Shown piece after piece: positions 1 to 10,053 of a stretch of DNA of 64,000 bases (position 1 is the first letter of the stretch; each line of letters opens with the position of its first letter). This stretch comes from Pseudomonas sp. B21-028 (lineage in GTDB: Bacteria; Pseudomonadota; Gammaproteobacteria; Pseudomonadales; Pseudomonadaceae), in the NCBI RefSeq assembly GCF_024749045.1, contig NZ_CP087184.1, forward strand, positions 4,278,001 through 4,342,000. The letters run 5' to 3'. The notes under the pieces are model-generated. The model did not search any database. It worked only from the letters and a program-made list of their open reading frames with translations, and was not told the origin of the DNA. The translations under genes were made by a program, and so were the position numbers.

Positions 1-1585
1 TATGCCCCCAGCTTTCCAGGATTTTTTGCGTGTCGGGGCTGGCGGCGAAGGTTTCCAGGTTGGTCTGCTCGGGCATCCACTGCTGATGGAAGCGCGGCGC
101 GTCGACGGCTTCCTGCAGGTTCATGCCGTAGTCGATCACATTGAGGATCGTCAGCAATGTCGCGGTGATGATCCGGCTGCCGCCCGGCGTCCCCACCACC
201 ATGACGGTCTTGCCGTCCTTGGTGACGATGGTCGGGCTCATGGATGACAGCGGTGCCTTGCCCGGCGCGATGGCGTTGGCCTCCCCCTGCACCAGGCCAT
301 ACATGTTGGGGACGCCGATCTTGGCGGTGAAATCGTCCATTTCATCGTTGAGGATCACCCCGGTCTTGCTCGCCATGACGCCCGCGCCGAACCAGTCGTT
401 GAGGGTGTAGGTGACGGAGACGGCGTTGCCCCACTTGTCGACGATGGAGTAGTGGGTGGTGTTGCTGCCTTCGTGAGGCGCCACGCCGGGCTTGATCGCG
501 TGCGAGTCACCGGCCTTTTGCGGTTCGATGGCGGCCCGCAGTTTGGCGGCGTAGTTTTTGTCCAGCAGATGGTCGATGGGGTTCTGCACGAAGTCCGGGT
601 CACCCAGATAGCTATTGCGATCCACATAGGCATGGCGCATGGCTTCGATCTGGTAGTGCATGCCCTGGGCCGAATGGAAGCCCAACTCCTTCATCGGATA
701 GCCGTCGAGGATGTTCATGATCTGGCACAGCACCACCCCGCCGGAACTGGGCGGCGGTGCCGAGACGATGTGGTAGCCCCGATAGTCGCACTCCACCGGC
801 GCCAGCTCGCGTGTCTTGTACTTGTCCAGGTCGGCCTGGGTGATGATGCCTTTGTTGGCCTGGCTGGAGGTGACGAGGGCATCGGCGACCCAGCCCTTGT
901 AGAAACCGTCGGCGCCCTTGGCGGAGATTTCCCGCAGGGTCTTGGCGAGGTCTTTCTGTACCAGCTTCTGGCCGACCTGCATCGGTTCGCCGTTGTGCAG
1001 GAAAATCGAACCCGAGTCACGCATGTCCTTCTTGAACACGTCGGTGGCGGTCTCCAGCAGGTCGACGTCGCCCTGCTCCAGGGTGAAACCGTCCTCGGCA
1101 AAGCGGATGGCCGGGGCGATCAGCTCGGCCCTGGGTTTGCTGCCGTATTTCTTCAGCGCCAGCTCCATGCCAGACACCGTGCCGGGCACACCCACCGCCA
1201 GGTGCCCGCGAGTGCTGAGATCGGGGACGACGTTGCCGTCCTTGTCCAGGTACATATCGGCCGTGGCGGCCAACGGCGCTTTCTCGCGGAAATCCAGGAA
1301 GGTCTTGCGCCCATCGGCCAATTGCAGGGTCATGAAACCACCGCCCCCCAGGTTCCCCGCCGCCGGGTACACCACCGCCAGGGCATACCCCACCGCCACC
1401 GCCGCATCCACGGCATTGCCGCCGTTCTTGAGCACATCGACGCCCACGTGGGTGGCCAGGTGCTGGGCGGTGACCACCATGCCGTTCTCGGCGGCGACCG
1501 GGGCCTGGGAGGCGGCCTGCACGTAAAAGCAACTGAGGGTCAGGGATGTCGCAACCAGGGTCCGGGTCAAGGATTCGAACTTCAT
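1..1585 (-). CDS. ggt: Gamma-glutamyltransferase (3' end outside the window)
   Basis: Periplasmic enzyme that cleaves the gamma-glutamyl bond of glutathione and transfers the group to water or amino acids. The ATG at 1585 opens a protein with a hydrophobic signal peptide, probably cut after VQA near residue 24. The heavy chain follows, and then the self-processing site NTTHYS, where Thr376 would become the N-terminal nucleophile of the light chain. A GTPGGSRI motif, typical of the family's oxyanion region, is also present. About 528 codons are in the window, so roughly the last 50 residues of a family of about 575-580 lie beyond base 1. It is divergent from the acetyltransferase at 1717. Identification is firm; only the end is missing. 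Confidence 0.95.
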   Translation of the reverse strand, partial: MKFESLTRTLVATSLTLSCFYVQAASQAPVAAENGMVVTAQHLATHVGVDVLKNGGNAVDAAVAVGYALAVVYPAAGNLGGGGFMTLQLADGRKTFLDFREKAPLAATADMYLDKDGNVVPDLSTRGHLAVGVPGTVSGMELALKKYGSKPRAELIAPAIRFAEDGFTLEQGDVDLLETATDVFKKDMRDSGSIFLHNGEPMQVGQKLVQKDLAKTLREISAKGADGFYKGWVADALVTSSQANKGIITQADLDKYKTRELAPVECDYRGYHIVSAPPPSSGGVVLCQIMNILDGYPMKELGFHSAQGMHYQIEAMRHAYVDRNSYLGDPDFVQNPIDHLLDKNYAAKLRAAIEPQKAGDSHAIKPGVAPHEGSNTTHYSIVDKWGNAVSVTYTLNDWFGAGVMASKTGVILNDEMDDFTAKIGVPNMYGLVQGEANAIAPGKAPLSSMSPTIVTKDGKTVMVVGTPGGSRIITATLLTILNVIDYGMNLQEAVDAPRFHQQWMPEQTNLETFAASPDTQKILESWGH

Positions 1586-1716
1586 GAGCCACTCTCTTCT
1601 TGTTTTTGAAATCCAAGGAAGTATGGCCCGGTTTGCGAAATGCGCCCGTTCACTGCCGGACGGTCTTTTGGGGTAGGCTCATGCCGTTCATCCTCCCCGC
1701 AATAAGGACATCGCCG

Positions 1717-2151
1717 ATGACGCTACGAATCGAACGTACATTCACCCCCACGGCTGAAGACCGCGAGGCCATCCTGGTCCCGCTGCGTGCCTACAACACC
1801 GCCAAGACCGGCGGAACGGTACCGGAACTGGTCGCCTGGCTGGTACGGGACGAACACAGCAATGAAATCGTGGGCGGGCTCTACGGTCGGGTGTTCTTCC
1901 GCTGGTTCTATATCGAGTTGCTGGTGGTGCCGGAACAGGCCCGAGGCCAGGGCACGGGGTCGGCATTGATGCACAAGGCCGAAGAGCTGGCCAGGGAGAA
2001 GAACTGCGTCGGCATCTGGCTGGACACGTTCGACTTCCAGGCGCCAGAGTTCTACCGCAAGCACGGCTTCACGGAAATCGGCCAGATCGACGACTATCCA
2101 CCGGGTCACCAGCACTTCTTCTTCCAGAAGCGCCTGACCCAGCCTGCTTGA
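1717..2151 (+). CDS. GNAT family N-acetyltransferase
   Basis: A 144-residue GNAT-fold acetyltransferase of unknown substrate. The acetyl-CoA-binding motif A is visible as VVPEQARGQGTGSALM, followed by a C-terminal FYRKHGFTEIG segment typical of the fold. The ATG at 1717 is chosen because AAGGAC precedes it at a suitable distance; in-frame upstream starts run into the promoter region of the divergent ggt gene. There is no partner gene, so the substrate cannot be inferred. The family assignment is secure, the role is not. Confidence 0.85.
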   Translation: MTLRIERTFTPTAEDREAILVPLRAYNTAKTGGTVPELVAWLVRDEHSNEIVGGLYGRVFFRWFYIELLVVPEQARGQGTGSALMHKAEELAREKNCVGIWLDTFDFQAPEFYRKHGFTEIGQIDDYPPGHQHFFFQKRLTQPA

Positions 2152-2163
2152 AACACACCCCAC

Positions 2164-2254
2164 TGTGGGAGCGAGCCTGCTCGCGAAAGCGATCTACCCT
2201 TCAACACTGTCGCCGGCAGACCCACCGCCATCGCGAGCAGGCTCGCTCCCACAC
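2164..2254. repeat. REPIN (paired inverted REP), family A
   Basis: Two inverted copies of the core GTGGGAGCGAGCCTGCTCGCGA flank a spacer of about 40 bases. This is the usual REPIN arrangement of fluorescent pseudomonads. It sits directly after the acetyltransferase stop codon. Confidence 0.9.
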
Positions 2255-2297
2255 TGGTTCCGGACTGGCCGCAAGATCTCTATCCACCACCAATCCC

Positions 2298-2321
2298 TGT
2301 GGGAGCGAGCCTGCTCGCGAT
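2298..2321 (+). repeat. Single REP sequence, family A
   Basis: One unpaired copy of the family A core lies just beyond the 3' end of the convergent lipoprotein gene. No inverted partner is seen within 100 bases. Confidence 0.85.
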
Positions 2322-2332
2322 GCTCTACCGGC

Positions 2333-2692
2333 CTACAGGCATGTCGCCAACGCCGCCAACCGGCGCTTGGCCATGAAATCGTCATGCTTGGCGTAGTAGT
2401 TCAACGTCGTACCGGATGCGCCGGTTTCCAGGTCGACAAAGGATTCAGCAGAACGGGTGTACACCGTCGAGCCGCCTTTCTTGTTCGGTTGCAGGTAGGC
2501 TCCGGCATCGACGCCGAACACCGCCTCGTCCTGCCAGGAAAACTGCACGCACTGGGCCACGATCTGTTCAGGTTTGTCCGAGGCCAGCGTCTTGTAAGGC
2601 GCCTGGTTCCGGGCCTGGTTCATCGCCGAACCCGCGCAGCCGGCCAGCAAGGTGGCGGCCAGGGCCACCGTCAGCATTCGCATTGCGTTCAC
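2333..2692 (-). CDS. Small predicted lipoprotein, function unknown
   Basis: A 116-119 residue protein with a lipoprotein signal peptide: a short positive N-terminus, a hydrophobic stretch, and a lipobox LAGC with the acylated Cys about 17-20 residues in. The mature part contains a QFSWQDEAVFGVDAGAYLQP segment and ends in Cys-Leu. I recognise it only as a conserved pseudomonad lipoprotein. The start is uncertain: a GTG at 2692 gives the full length, while the ATG at 2683 gives MRMLTV and has a weak GAGTG upstream. The residue after the Cys is Ala, so outer-membrane sorting is plausible. It stands alone, convergent with the acetyltransferase. Confidence 0.75.
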   Translation of the reverse strand: MNAMRMLTVALAATLLAGCAGSAMNQARNQAPYKTLASDKPEQIVAQCVQFSWQDEAVFGVDAGAYLQPNKKGGSTVYTRSAESFVDLETGASGTTLNYYAKHDDFMAKRRLAALATCL

Positions 2693-2821
2693 TCATCGAG
2701 AAAAAAACGGACTGTAGCACCGCGCTCCCGGTCTTCGTGCTGCTTTACTGAAATTTATACGCGACACCGGACGACGATTCGCGCAACCTGTCACGCCTTT
2801 TGTCATCACCAGAGAGTCACC

Positions 2822-3157
2822 ATGGCGGCCACCGAACAGCAACATGAGCGGGCGTTGGAAAAGTTTCTCGACGAGCGCCCCGAACTGCGCGCCGAACTGG
2901 ACCACCTCAACCCACTGCTGGCCCAAGCCAAGGGCGAGACAGCGGAACAGTACCGCGCCGAGCGGCTGCATGAGGCCTTCGAAGCCGAGGCCGAGCGCCA
3001 GGGCCTGTTCGCCTGGGAACTGACCCTGCAATTGACCGCCGCCTCGCCAGAGGACTACCAGGCCCAGCGGATGGACGTGCACAGGGAAGTGGCAGAGATG
3101 GCGGGGATGGATTGGGCGGAATATTGCGAGTTGCATGGGCTCACGGACGACCGCTGA
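2822..3157 (+). CDS. Small acidic helical protein, DUF6388-like
   Basis: A 111-residue, Glu-rich protein without signal peptide or membrane segment. Sequence such as EQQHERALEKFLDERPELRAEL suggests an all-helical cytoplasmic protein. It resembles pseudomonad proteins that I recall as DUF6388, but I cannot confirm this without a profile search. The ATG at 2822 follows an AGAGAG-type ribosome binding site. A longer in-frame reading extends far upstream but crosses the repeat region and the antisense lipoprotein, so it is rejected. Function unknown. Confidence 0.75.
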   Translation: MAATEQQHERALEKFLDERPELRAELDHLNPLLAQAKGETAEQYRAERLHEAFEAEAERQGLFAWELTLQLTAASPEDYQAQRMDVHREVAEMAGMDWAEYCELHGLTDDR

Positions 3158-3162
3158 ACCAC

Positions 3163-3295
3163 TGTGGCGAGGGGATTTATCCCCGCTGGGCTGCGCAGCA
3201 GCCCCAAAACCAGCCAACTCGATCTATCTGACCCACCGGGATGTTGAGATCAGGGGCTGCGTTGCAGCCCAGCGGGGATAAATCCCCTCGCAACA
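3163..3295. repeat. Long inverted repeat, family B
   Basis: Inverted arms begin and end with GTGGCGAGGGGATTTATCCCC / GGGGATAAATCCCCTCGC. Inside these lie GCTGGGCTGCG...GCAGCCC arms. This is the second repeat family of the window and fills the gap before tusD. Confidence 0.85.
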
Positions 3296-3380
3296 AGGAT
3301 GTCCTCACAATCCTGCGGCGCCAATCGCCCCTCCGCCCATAAAGCTTTATCATGGCCGCAGTTTGCTGATCGGATCTGCC

Positions 3381-3773
3381 ATGAAGTTCGCCATTGCGCT
3401 GTTTTCCGCCGCCCATGCGCCGTCCTCGCGCCGTGCCTTGCTGTTCGCCCAGGCCGCGCTGGCCGGCGGACATGAGATCGTGCGGCTGTTTTTCTATCAG
3501 GACGGTGTCTACAACGCCGACAGCGGCGTGGTCACCCCCCAGGACGAACAGGACCTGCCTAAACAGTGGCGCAGCTTTGTCAGCGACCACCAGCTCGACG
3601 GCGTGGTCTGCATCGCGGCGGCGTTGCGCCGTGGGGTGTTGAATGCCGAAGAAGCCCAGCGCTATCAACGCTCGGCCGTGAGCGTCGAGGCTCCCTGGGC
3701 CCTGTCCGGGCTCGGCCAGTTGCACGACGCGATCCAGGATGCCGACCGCTTGATCTGTTTTGGAGGCCCATGA
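3381..3773 (+). CDS. tusD: Sulfurtransferase complex subunit TusD
   Basis: A 130-residue DsrE-fold protein and sulfur carrier of the TusBCD complex, which relays persulfide sulfur from TusA toward TusE and MnmA for 2-thiouridine in tRNA. The persulfide-carrying cysteine is Cys77, in DGVVCIAAALRRG, matching Cys78 of E. coli TusD. The ATG at 3381 gives the usual family N-terminus; an upstream in-frame start adds only six residues. It heads a tight operon, its stop overlapping the tusC start. The target enzyme MnmA is encoded in this window at about 26 kb. Confidence 0.95.
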   Translation: MKFAIALFSAAHAPSSRRALLFAQAALAGGHEIVRLFFYQDGVYNADSGVVTPQDEQDLPKQWRSFVSDHQLDGVVCIAAALRRGVLNAEEAQRYQRSAVSVEAPWALSGLGQLHDAIQDADRLICFGGP

Positions 3774-4135
3774 TGGCCAAGTCCCTGTTGCTCATCAGCC
3801 GCCAGTCCCCATGGTCGGGCCCCGGCGCCCGGGAAGCATTGGACATCGTCCTGGCCGGCGGGGCGTTCGACCTGCCCATCGGCCTGCTGTTTCTCGACGA
3901 CGGCGTGCACCAGCTGCTCGCTGGCCAGAATGCCAAGGCCGTCCAGCAAAAAGACCTGAGCGCGAATTTGCAGGCATTGCCCATGTTCGGCGTCGAAGAC
4001 CTTTTCGTCTGCGCAGACAGCGCCGCCGAACGCGGCATCGACACCGATGCGCTGGCCCTGGCTGACCTGAAGGTACTCACCGCGCCGGACATCACCGCTC
4101 TCATTGACCGTTACGACCAGGTGATCACCCTCTGA
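3773..4135 (+). CDS. tusC: Sulfurtransferase complex subunit TusC
   Basis: A 120-residue DsrF-like subunit that is structural in the TusBCD heterohexamer; family members usually lack a catalytic cysteine. Here the only Cys lies in the FVCADSA segment, away from the TusD Cys position. Two ATG codons are adjacent (3770 and 3773). 3773 has the better spacing from TGGAGG and gives the common MAKSLLL start. The gene overlaps tusD at its start and tusB at its end by a TGATG junction, implying coupled translation. Confidence 0.93.
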   Translation: MAKSLLLISRQSPWSGPGAREALDIVLAGGAFDLPIGLLFLDDGVHQLLAGQNAKAVQQKDLSANLQALPMFGVEDLFVCADSAAERGIDTDALALADLKVLTAPDITALIDRYDQVITL

Positions 4136-4428
4136 TGTCGACTTTGCATGTGTTGTCCCATTCACCCTTCGGCGATAACCGTCTCACCAGTTGCCTGCGG
4201 GTCCTGGGAGACAAGGACGCGCTGCTGCTGTGTGGCGACGCGACTTACGCCTTGCAGCCCGGCACCGCACCGTTTGCACAAATGCAGGCCGCCAGCCTGA
4301 AGCTGTTCGCACTGGCCGAAGACGTCCAGGCCCGAGGCTTGCTGGCACCGGACTGGGCCAAGGCCATCGACTACCCGGCCTTCGTCGAACTGTCGATCCT
4401 GCATGACAAGGTCAACACCTGGCTATGA
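4135..4428 (+). CDS. tusB: Sulfurtransferase complex subunit TusB
   Basis: A 97-residue DsrH-like subunit, third member of the TusBCD relay for tRNA 2-thiolation. It begins MSTLHVLSHSPF, the typical DsrH opening, and the stretch DALLLCGDATYAL forms the expected beta-alpha core. The start codon overlaps the tusC stop, and tusE begins four bases before its own stop, so expression is almost certainly coupled. The order D-C-B-E is the usual gammaproteobacterial arrangement. Confidence 0.93.
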   Translation: MSTLHVLSHSPFGDNRLTSCLRVLGDKDALLLCGDATYALQPGTAPFAQMQAASLKLFALAEDVQARGLLAPDWAKAIDYPAFVELSILHDKVNTWL

Positions 4429-4760
4429 ACGCGCTGAACGTAGGCGAACGCGCCATCGCGCTGGACAAGGACGGCTACCTTGCCGACCGGGACGACTGGT
4501 CAGCAGAGGTGGCTACGGCCCTGGCCGCCGCCGAAGACATCGAGTTGAGCCCCGAGCACTGGGAAATCCTCGAACTGCTGCGGGCTTTCTACGACGAATT
4601 CCAGCTCTCCCCCGCCACCCGGCCGCTGATCAAGTACACCGCGCTGAAACTGGGCGCCGACAAGGGCAACAGCCTGCACCTGAACCGATTGTTCAAAGGC
4701 ACTCCAGCCAAACTCGCCGCCAAGCTGGCGGGCCTGCCCAAACCGACGAATTGCTTATGA
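4425..4760 (+). CDS. tusE: TusE/DsrC family sulfur carrier
   Basis: A 111-residue DsrC-family protein that accepts sulfur from TusD and hands it to MnmA. The key feature is the penultimate cysteine, Cys110 in the C-terminal PTNCL, on the flexible tail. The second cysteine of dissimilatory DsrC proteins, about ten residues earlier, is absent, so this is the TusE type. Overlaps of four bases with tusB and with the following ybiB-like gene show one transcription and translation unit. Confidence 0.95.
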   Translation: MNALNVGERAIALDKDGYLADRDDWSAEVATALAAAEDIELSPEHWEILELLRAFYDEFQLSPATRPLIKYTALKLGADKGNSLHLNRLFKGTPAKLAAKLAGLPKPTNCL

Positions 4761-5758
4761 CCGACTTTCCATCGCTGACCCTCGAGACTCCGGCTGAACA
4801 TCCGTTCGCCCAGTTCGTGCGCATCCTGGGCAAAGGCAAGCGCGGTGCCCGTGACCTGACCCGGGACGAAGCTCGCGAGGCCATGGGCATGGTGCTCGAC
4901 GAACAGGTCGAGGACACCCAGCTTGGCGCCTTCCTGATGCTGTTGCGGCACAAGGAAGAAAGCGCCGAGGAAATGGCCGGCTTCACCGAAGCCCTGCGCG
5001 CACGCCTGGATGCCCCGGCGCTGGCGGTGGACCTCGACTGGCCGACCTACGCTGGCAAGAAGCGTCATCTGCCCTGGTACCTGCTCGCGGCCAAGTGCCT
5101 CGGCCAGAACGGCGTGCGAATCTTCATGCACGGCGGCGGTGCCCATACGGCGGGTCGGCTTTATACCGAACAGTTGCTGGGGTTTCTGCACATCCCGCTG
5201 TGCCGTGACTGGCAGCAGGTCGGCACGGCGCTGGACAACGGCGGCCTGGCTTTCATGCCGCTGGTGGACTGGGCGCCCCAGATGCAGCGCATGATCGACC
5301 TGCGCAACACCCTGGGCCTGCGCTCGCCGATCCACTCCCTGGCGCGGATCCTCAACCCGTTGAAGGCCCGGTGCGGGTTGCAGAGCATCTTCCATCCCGG
5401 CTATCAGGCCGTGCATCGCGATGCCAGCGGCTTGCTGGGGGATACGACTATCGTGATCAAGGGCGACGGTGGCGAGATCGAGATCAACCCGGATGCCGAC
5501 AGTCACCTGTATGGCACCAGCGGCGGCGCGAGCTGGGATGAGGAATGGCCACGGCTGTCACAACAGCGTCACGTCAAGCCGGAGAGCCTCGACCCTGAAC
5601 ACCTGAAAGCCCTCTGGCGCGGTGACGTGGAGGACAGCTACCCGCAACTCGCGCTGGTCGCCACCATGGCCCTGGCCTTGCGCGGCCTCGGCCTGGCGCG
5701 TGAAGAGGCGTTCGAGCGGGCCCGGCAGTATTGGGATGCCCGGGATCGATCGATTTAA
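4757..5758 (+). CDS. ybiB: TrpD2/YbiB family glycosyl-transferase-like protein
   Basis: A 333-residue protein with the anthranilate phosphoribosyltransferase fold: a helical N-terminal domain (residues 10-80, including LTRDEAREAMGMVLD) followed by the alpha/beta glycosyl transferase family 3 domain. It is not biosynthetic TrpD. Family knowledge places it in the TrpD2/YbiB group, described in E. coli as nucleic-acid-binding proteins. It overlaps tusE by ATGA and so belongs to the tus transcript; a role near RNA metabolism is an inference from that context. The family is clear, the reaction unknown. Confidence 0.8.
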   Translation: MTDFPSLTLETPAEHPFAQFVRILGKGKRGARDLTRDEAREAMGMVLDEQVEDTQLGAFLMLLRHKEESAEEMAGFTEALRARLDAPALAVDLDWPTYAGKKRHLPWYLLAAKCLGQNGVRIFMHGGGAHTAGRLYTEQLLGFLHIPLCRDWQQVGTALDNGGLAFMPLVDWAPQMQRMIDLRNTLGLRSPIHSLARILNPLKARCGLQSIFHPGYQAVHRDASGLLGDTTIVIKGDGGEIEINPDADSHLYGTSGGASWDEEWPRLSQQRHVKPESLDPEHLKALWRGDVEDSYPQLALVATMALALRGLGLAREEAFERARQYWDARDRSI

Positions 5759-5846
5759 TCGATCATCAACGCCCAACCTTTGCGCTTTTAGTTCGAACCT
5801 ATCCGAATAGACTCGCCTCCAATGTTTATTGGCCGAGGAGATCGAG

Positions 5847-6845
5847 ATGGGTTTGTTAGTCGAAGGCCGCTGGCAAGATCAGTGGTATGAGAGCAAGGAC
5901 GGCACCTTCCAGCGCGAACAGGCGCAGCGCCGTCACTGGATCACCGCCGACGGCAGCGCCGGCCCCACGGGCGAAAACAGCTTTGCCGCCGAGGCCGGAC
6001 GTTACCATTTGTACGTGTCCCTGGCCTGCCCCTGGGCCCATCGCACCCTGATCTATCGCAAGCTCAAGGGCCTGGAAGACCTGATCGATGTCTCGGTGGT
6101 CAGCTACCTGATGCTGGAAAACGGCTGGACCTTCGACAAGGCCCACGGCTCCACCGGCGACAAACTGGACAACCTGCGCTTCCTGCACCAGCGCTACACC
6201 GCCGATACCCCGGATTACACCGGCCGCGTCACCGTACCGGCGTTGTGGGACAAGCGCCAACAGCGCATCGTGAACAACGAATCGGCGGAAATCATCCGCA
6301 TGTTCAACAGCGCTTTCAATGACCTGACCGGCAACCACCTGGACCTGTATCCCGAACACCTGCGCAGCAAGATCGATGCGCTGAACGAACGGATCTATCC
6401 AGCGGTGAACAACGGCGTCTACCGTGCCGGGTTCGCCACCACCCAACAGGCTTACGAAGAAGCGTTCGACCAATTGTTTGCCGAACTCGACCGGTTGGAT
6501 GCACTGCTGGGCTTACAGCGCTACCTGGCCGGCGAATACCTGACCGAAGCGGATATCCGCCTGTTCACCACCATGATCCGTTTCGATGCGGTGTATTTCG
6601 GCCACTTCAAATGCAACCTGCGGCGCATCGCCGACTACCCGAACCTGTCGAACTGGCTGCGGGAACTGTATCAATGGCCGGGCATTGCCGAGACGGTGGA
6701 TCTCACTCACATCCAGCGGCATTACTACGGCAGCCACAAGACCATCAATCCCAACGGGATCGTGCCCAAGGGGCCGGAGCAGGATTTCAACGGGGCCCAT
6801 GATCGGGCGCGGTTGGCGGGGAAAGGGATCTGGGGCGGGGACTGA
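5847..6845 (+). CDS. yqjG: Glutathionyl-hydroquinone reductase (Xi-class glutathione transferase)
   Basis: A 332-residue cytoplasmic enzyme of the ECM4/YqjG family, which reduces glutathionyl-hydroquinones and releases glutathione. The catalytic motif is ACPWAHR with Cys61, where ordinary glutathione transferases use Tyr or Ser. The all-helical GST C-terminal domain follows (AGEYLTEADIRLFTTMIRFD). The ATG at 5847 is preceded by GAGGAG six bases upstream. An in-frame TTG at 5829 lacks such a site. Monocistronic, between the tus operon and cysG. Confidence 0.92.
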   Translation: MGLLVEGRWQDQWYESKDGTFQREQAQRRHWITADGSAGPTGENSFAAEAGRYHLYVSLACPWAHRTLIYRKLKGLEDLIDVSVVSYLMLENGWTFDKAHGSTGDKLDNLRFLHQRYTADTPDYTGRVTVPALWDKRQQRIVNNESAEIIRMFNSAFNDLTGNHLDLYPEHLRSKIDALNERIYPAVNNGVYRAGFATTQQAYEEAFDQLFAELDRLDALLGLQRYLAGEYLTEADIRLFTTMIRFDAVYFGHFKCNLRRIADYPNLSNWLRELYQWPGIAETVDLTHIQRHYYGSHKTINPNGIVPKGPEQDFNGAHDRARLAGKGIWGGD

Positions 6846-6875
6846 TCAGAGAGTTTCGCTGTATGGGAGGGCCTC

Positions 6876-6967
6876 ATCGCGAGCAGGCTCGCTCCCACAC
6901 TGGCTGGGTGTAACCAGGCATTTATGGTTGTACCCAGATCCTATGTGGGAGCGCGCCTGCTCGCGAT
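6876..6967. repeat. Family A REP pair in outward orientation
   Basis: Two REP cores are present, but in the order reverse-then-forward (ATCGCGAGCAGGCTCGC... then GTGGGAGCGCGCC...), opposite to the usual REPIN. The element lies between the convergent ends of yqjG and cysG. The second copy has a GCGCGCC variant. Confidence 0.8.
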
Positions 6968-6986
6968 TGAAGGCGACACGGTCTCG

Positions 6987-8381
6987 CTAGACCTGCCCCT
7001 GAGCCCCTTCGAACCACGCCAGTTTCTCGCGCAGTTGCACCACTTCCCCCACGATCACCAGCGTCGGCGCATGGACCTCATGCTCGGCCACCAGCTTCGG
7101 CAGATTCGCCAGAGTGCCGGTGAACACCCGCTGGTTGGACGTCGTGCCTTGCTGGATCAGCGCCGCCGGCGTATCGGCCGCGCGACCGTGCTTGATCAGC
7201 TCGCTGCAGATGCTCGGCAGCCCCACCAGGCCCATGTAGAACACCAGGGTCTGGGCCGGGGCCACCAGGTCTGCCCATGGCAGATCAGTGGTGCCGTCCT
7301 TGAGATGGCCGGTGATAAAACGCACCGACTGGGCGTAGTCGCGATGGGTCAGTGGAATACCGGCGTAAGCCGCACAACCACTGGCCGCGGTGATACCCGG
7401 GACGACCTGGAACGGGATGCCCTGGGCCGCCAGCTCTTCGATCTCTTCACCACCGCGCCCGAAGATGAACGGATCGCCGCCTTTGAGGCGCACCACCCGC
7501 TTGCCTTGCCGGGCCAACTGGACCAACTGCTGGTTGATCTGGTCCTGAGGCACGGCATGCTCGGCGCGGCGCTTGCCGACGTAAACCCGCTCGGCGTCAC
7601 GCCGGCATAGCTCAAGGATCGCGGGCGCGACGAGACGGTCGTACAGCACCACGTCGGCCTGCTGCATCAAACGCAAGGCGCGGAAGGTCAGCAGATCCGG
7701 ATCACCCGGCCCGGCTCCCACCAGGTAGACCTCACCCGGTGCGTGCGGCGCCTGGCCGGCGATTTTCTCGCGCAGCAGACGCTCGGCTTCGGCACCCTGC
7801 CCGGCCAATTGGCGGTCGGCGATGGGGCCCTGGAACACCTCTTCCCAGAACGCCCGGCGTTGTTGCACATCCGGGAACAGCCGTTTGACCTGATTGCGAA
7901 ACTGCGCCGCCAAACCCGCCAGTTGCCCGTAGGTCGAGGGAATCCAGGTTTCCAGCTTGGCCCGGATCAGCCTTGCCAGCACCGGCGCATCGCCGCCGCT
8001 GGACACCGCGATTACCAGTGGCGAGCGGTCGACGATGGCCGGGAAGATCACGCTGCACAGGGCCGGCGCATCCACCACGTTGACCGGCACACAACGCTTG
8101 TGGGCATCGGCCGACACCCGGGCATTGAGGGTTTCGTCGTCAGTGGCGGCGATGATCAGCCCGCAACCGTCCAGGTCCGCTTCGAGGTAACCGCGCAGAA
8201 CGCATTCCCCCCCGCTGCCACTGACCAGTTCCCGCAGTTGCGGCTCGATTTCGGGTGCGACCACCCGCAGCAGCGCACCGGCATCGACCAGCAGGCGGGA
8301 CTTGCGCAAGGCAATCTCGCCGCCGCCGACCACCAGCACGCGGCTGCCGCGCAGGTTATGGAACAGTGGCAGATAGTCCAT
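6987..8381 (-). CDS. cysG: Siroheme synthase CysG (trifunctional)
   Basis: A 464-residue fusion that makes siroheme from uroporphyrinogen III for sulfite and nitrite reductases. Residues 1-200 form the precorrin-2 dehydrogenase/ferrochelatase half, with the dinucleotide motif [15 protein letters not shown]. From about residue 217 lies the SUMT methyltransferase half, with [36 protein letters not shown] and PGITAASG. Length matches E. coli CysG (457). The start is adjacent to the serS stop, so the two genes are read as one unit, with cysG last in the serS transcript. Confidence 0.97.
   Translation of the reverse strand: MDYLPLFHNLRGSRVLVVGGGEIALRKSRLLVDAGALLRVVAPEIEPQLRELVSGSGGECVLRGYLEADLDGCGLIIAATDDETLNARVSADAHKRCVPVNVVDAPALCSVIFPAIVDRSPLVIAVSSGGDAPVLARLIRAKLETWIPSTYGQLAGLAAQFRNQVKRLFPDVQQRRAFWEEVFQGPIADRQLAGQGAEAERLLREKIAGQAPHAPGEVYLVGAGPGDPDLLTFRALRLMQQADVVLYDRLVAPAILELCRRDAERVYVGKRRAEHAVPQDQINQQLVQLARQGKRVVRLKGGDPFIFGRGGEEIEELAAQGIPFQVVPGITAASGCAAYAGIPLTHRDYAQSVRFITGHLKDGTTDLPWADLVAPAQTLVFYMGLVGLPSICSELIKHGRAADTPAALIQQGTTSNQRVFTGTLANLPKLVAEHEVHAPTLVIVGEVVQLREKLAWFEGAQGQV

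Positions 8382-10049
<1,668 letters not shown>

Positions 10050-10053
<4 letters not shown>

Noticed and set aside
4403..4760. Longer upstream reading of the ybiB-like gene (451 codons)
   Set aside because: It would overlap all of tusE in another frame. The ATG at 4757 overlapping the tusE stop gives the family length.
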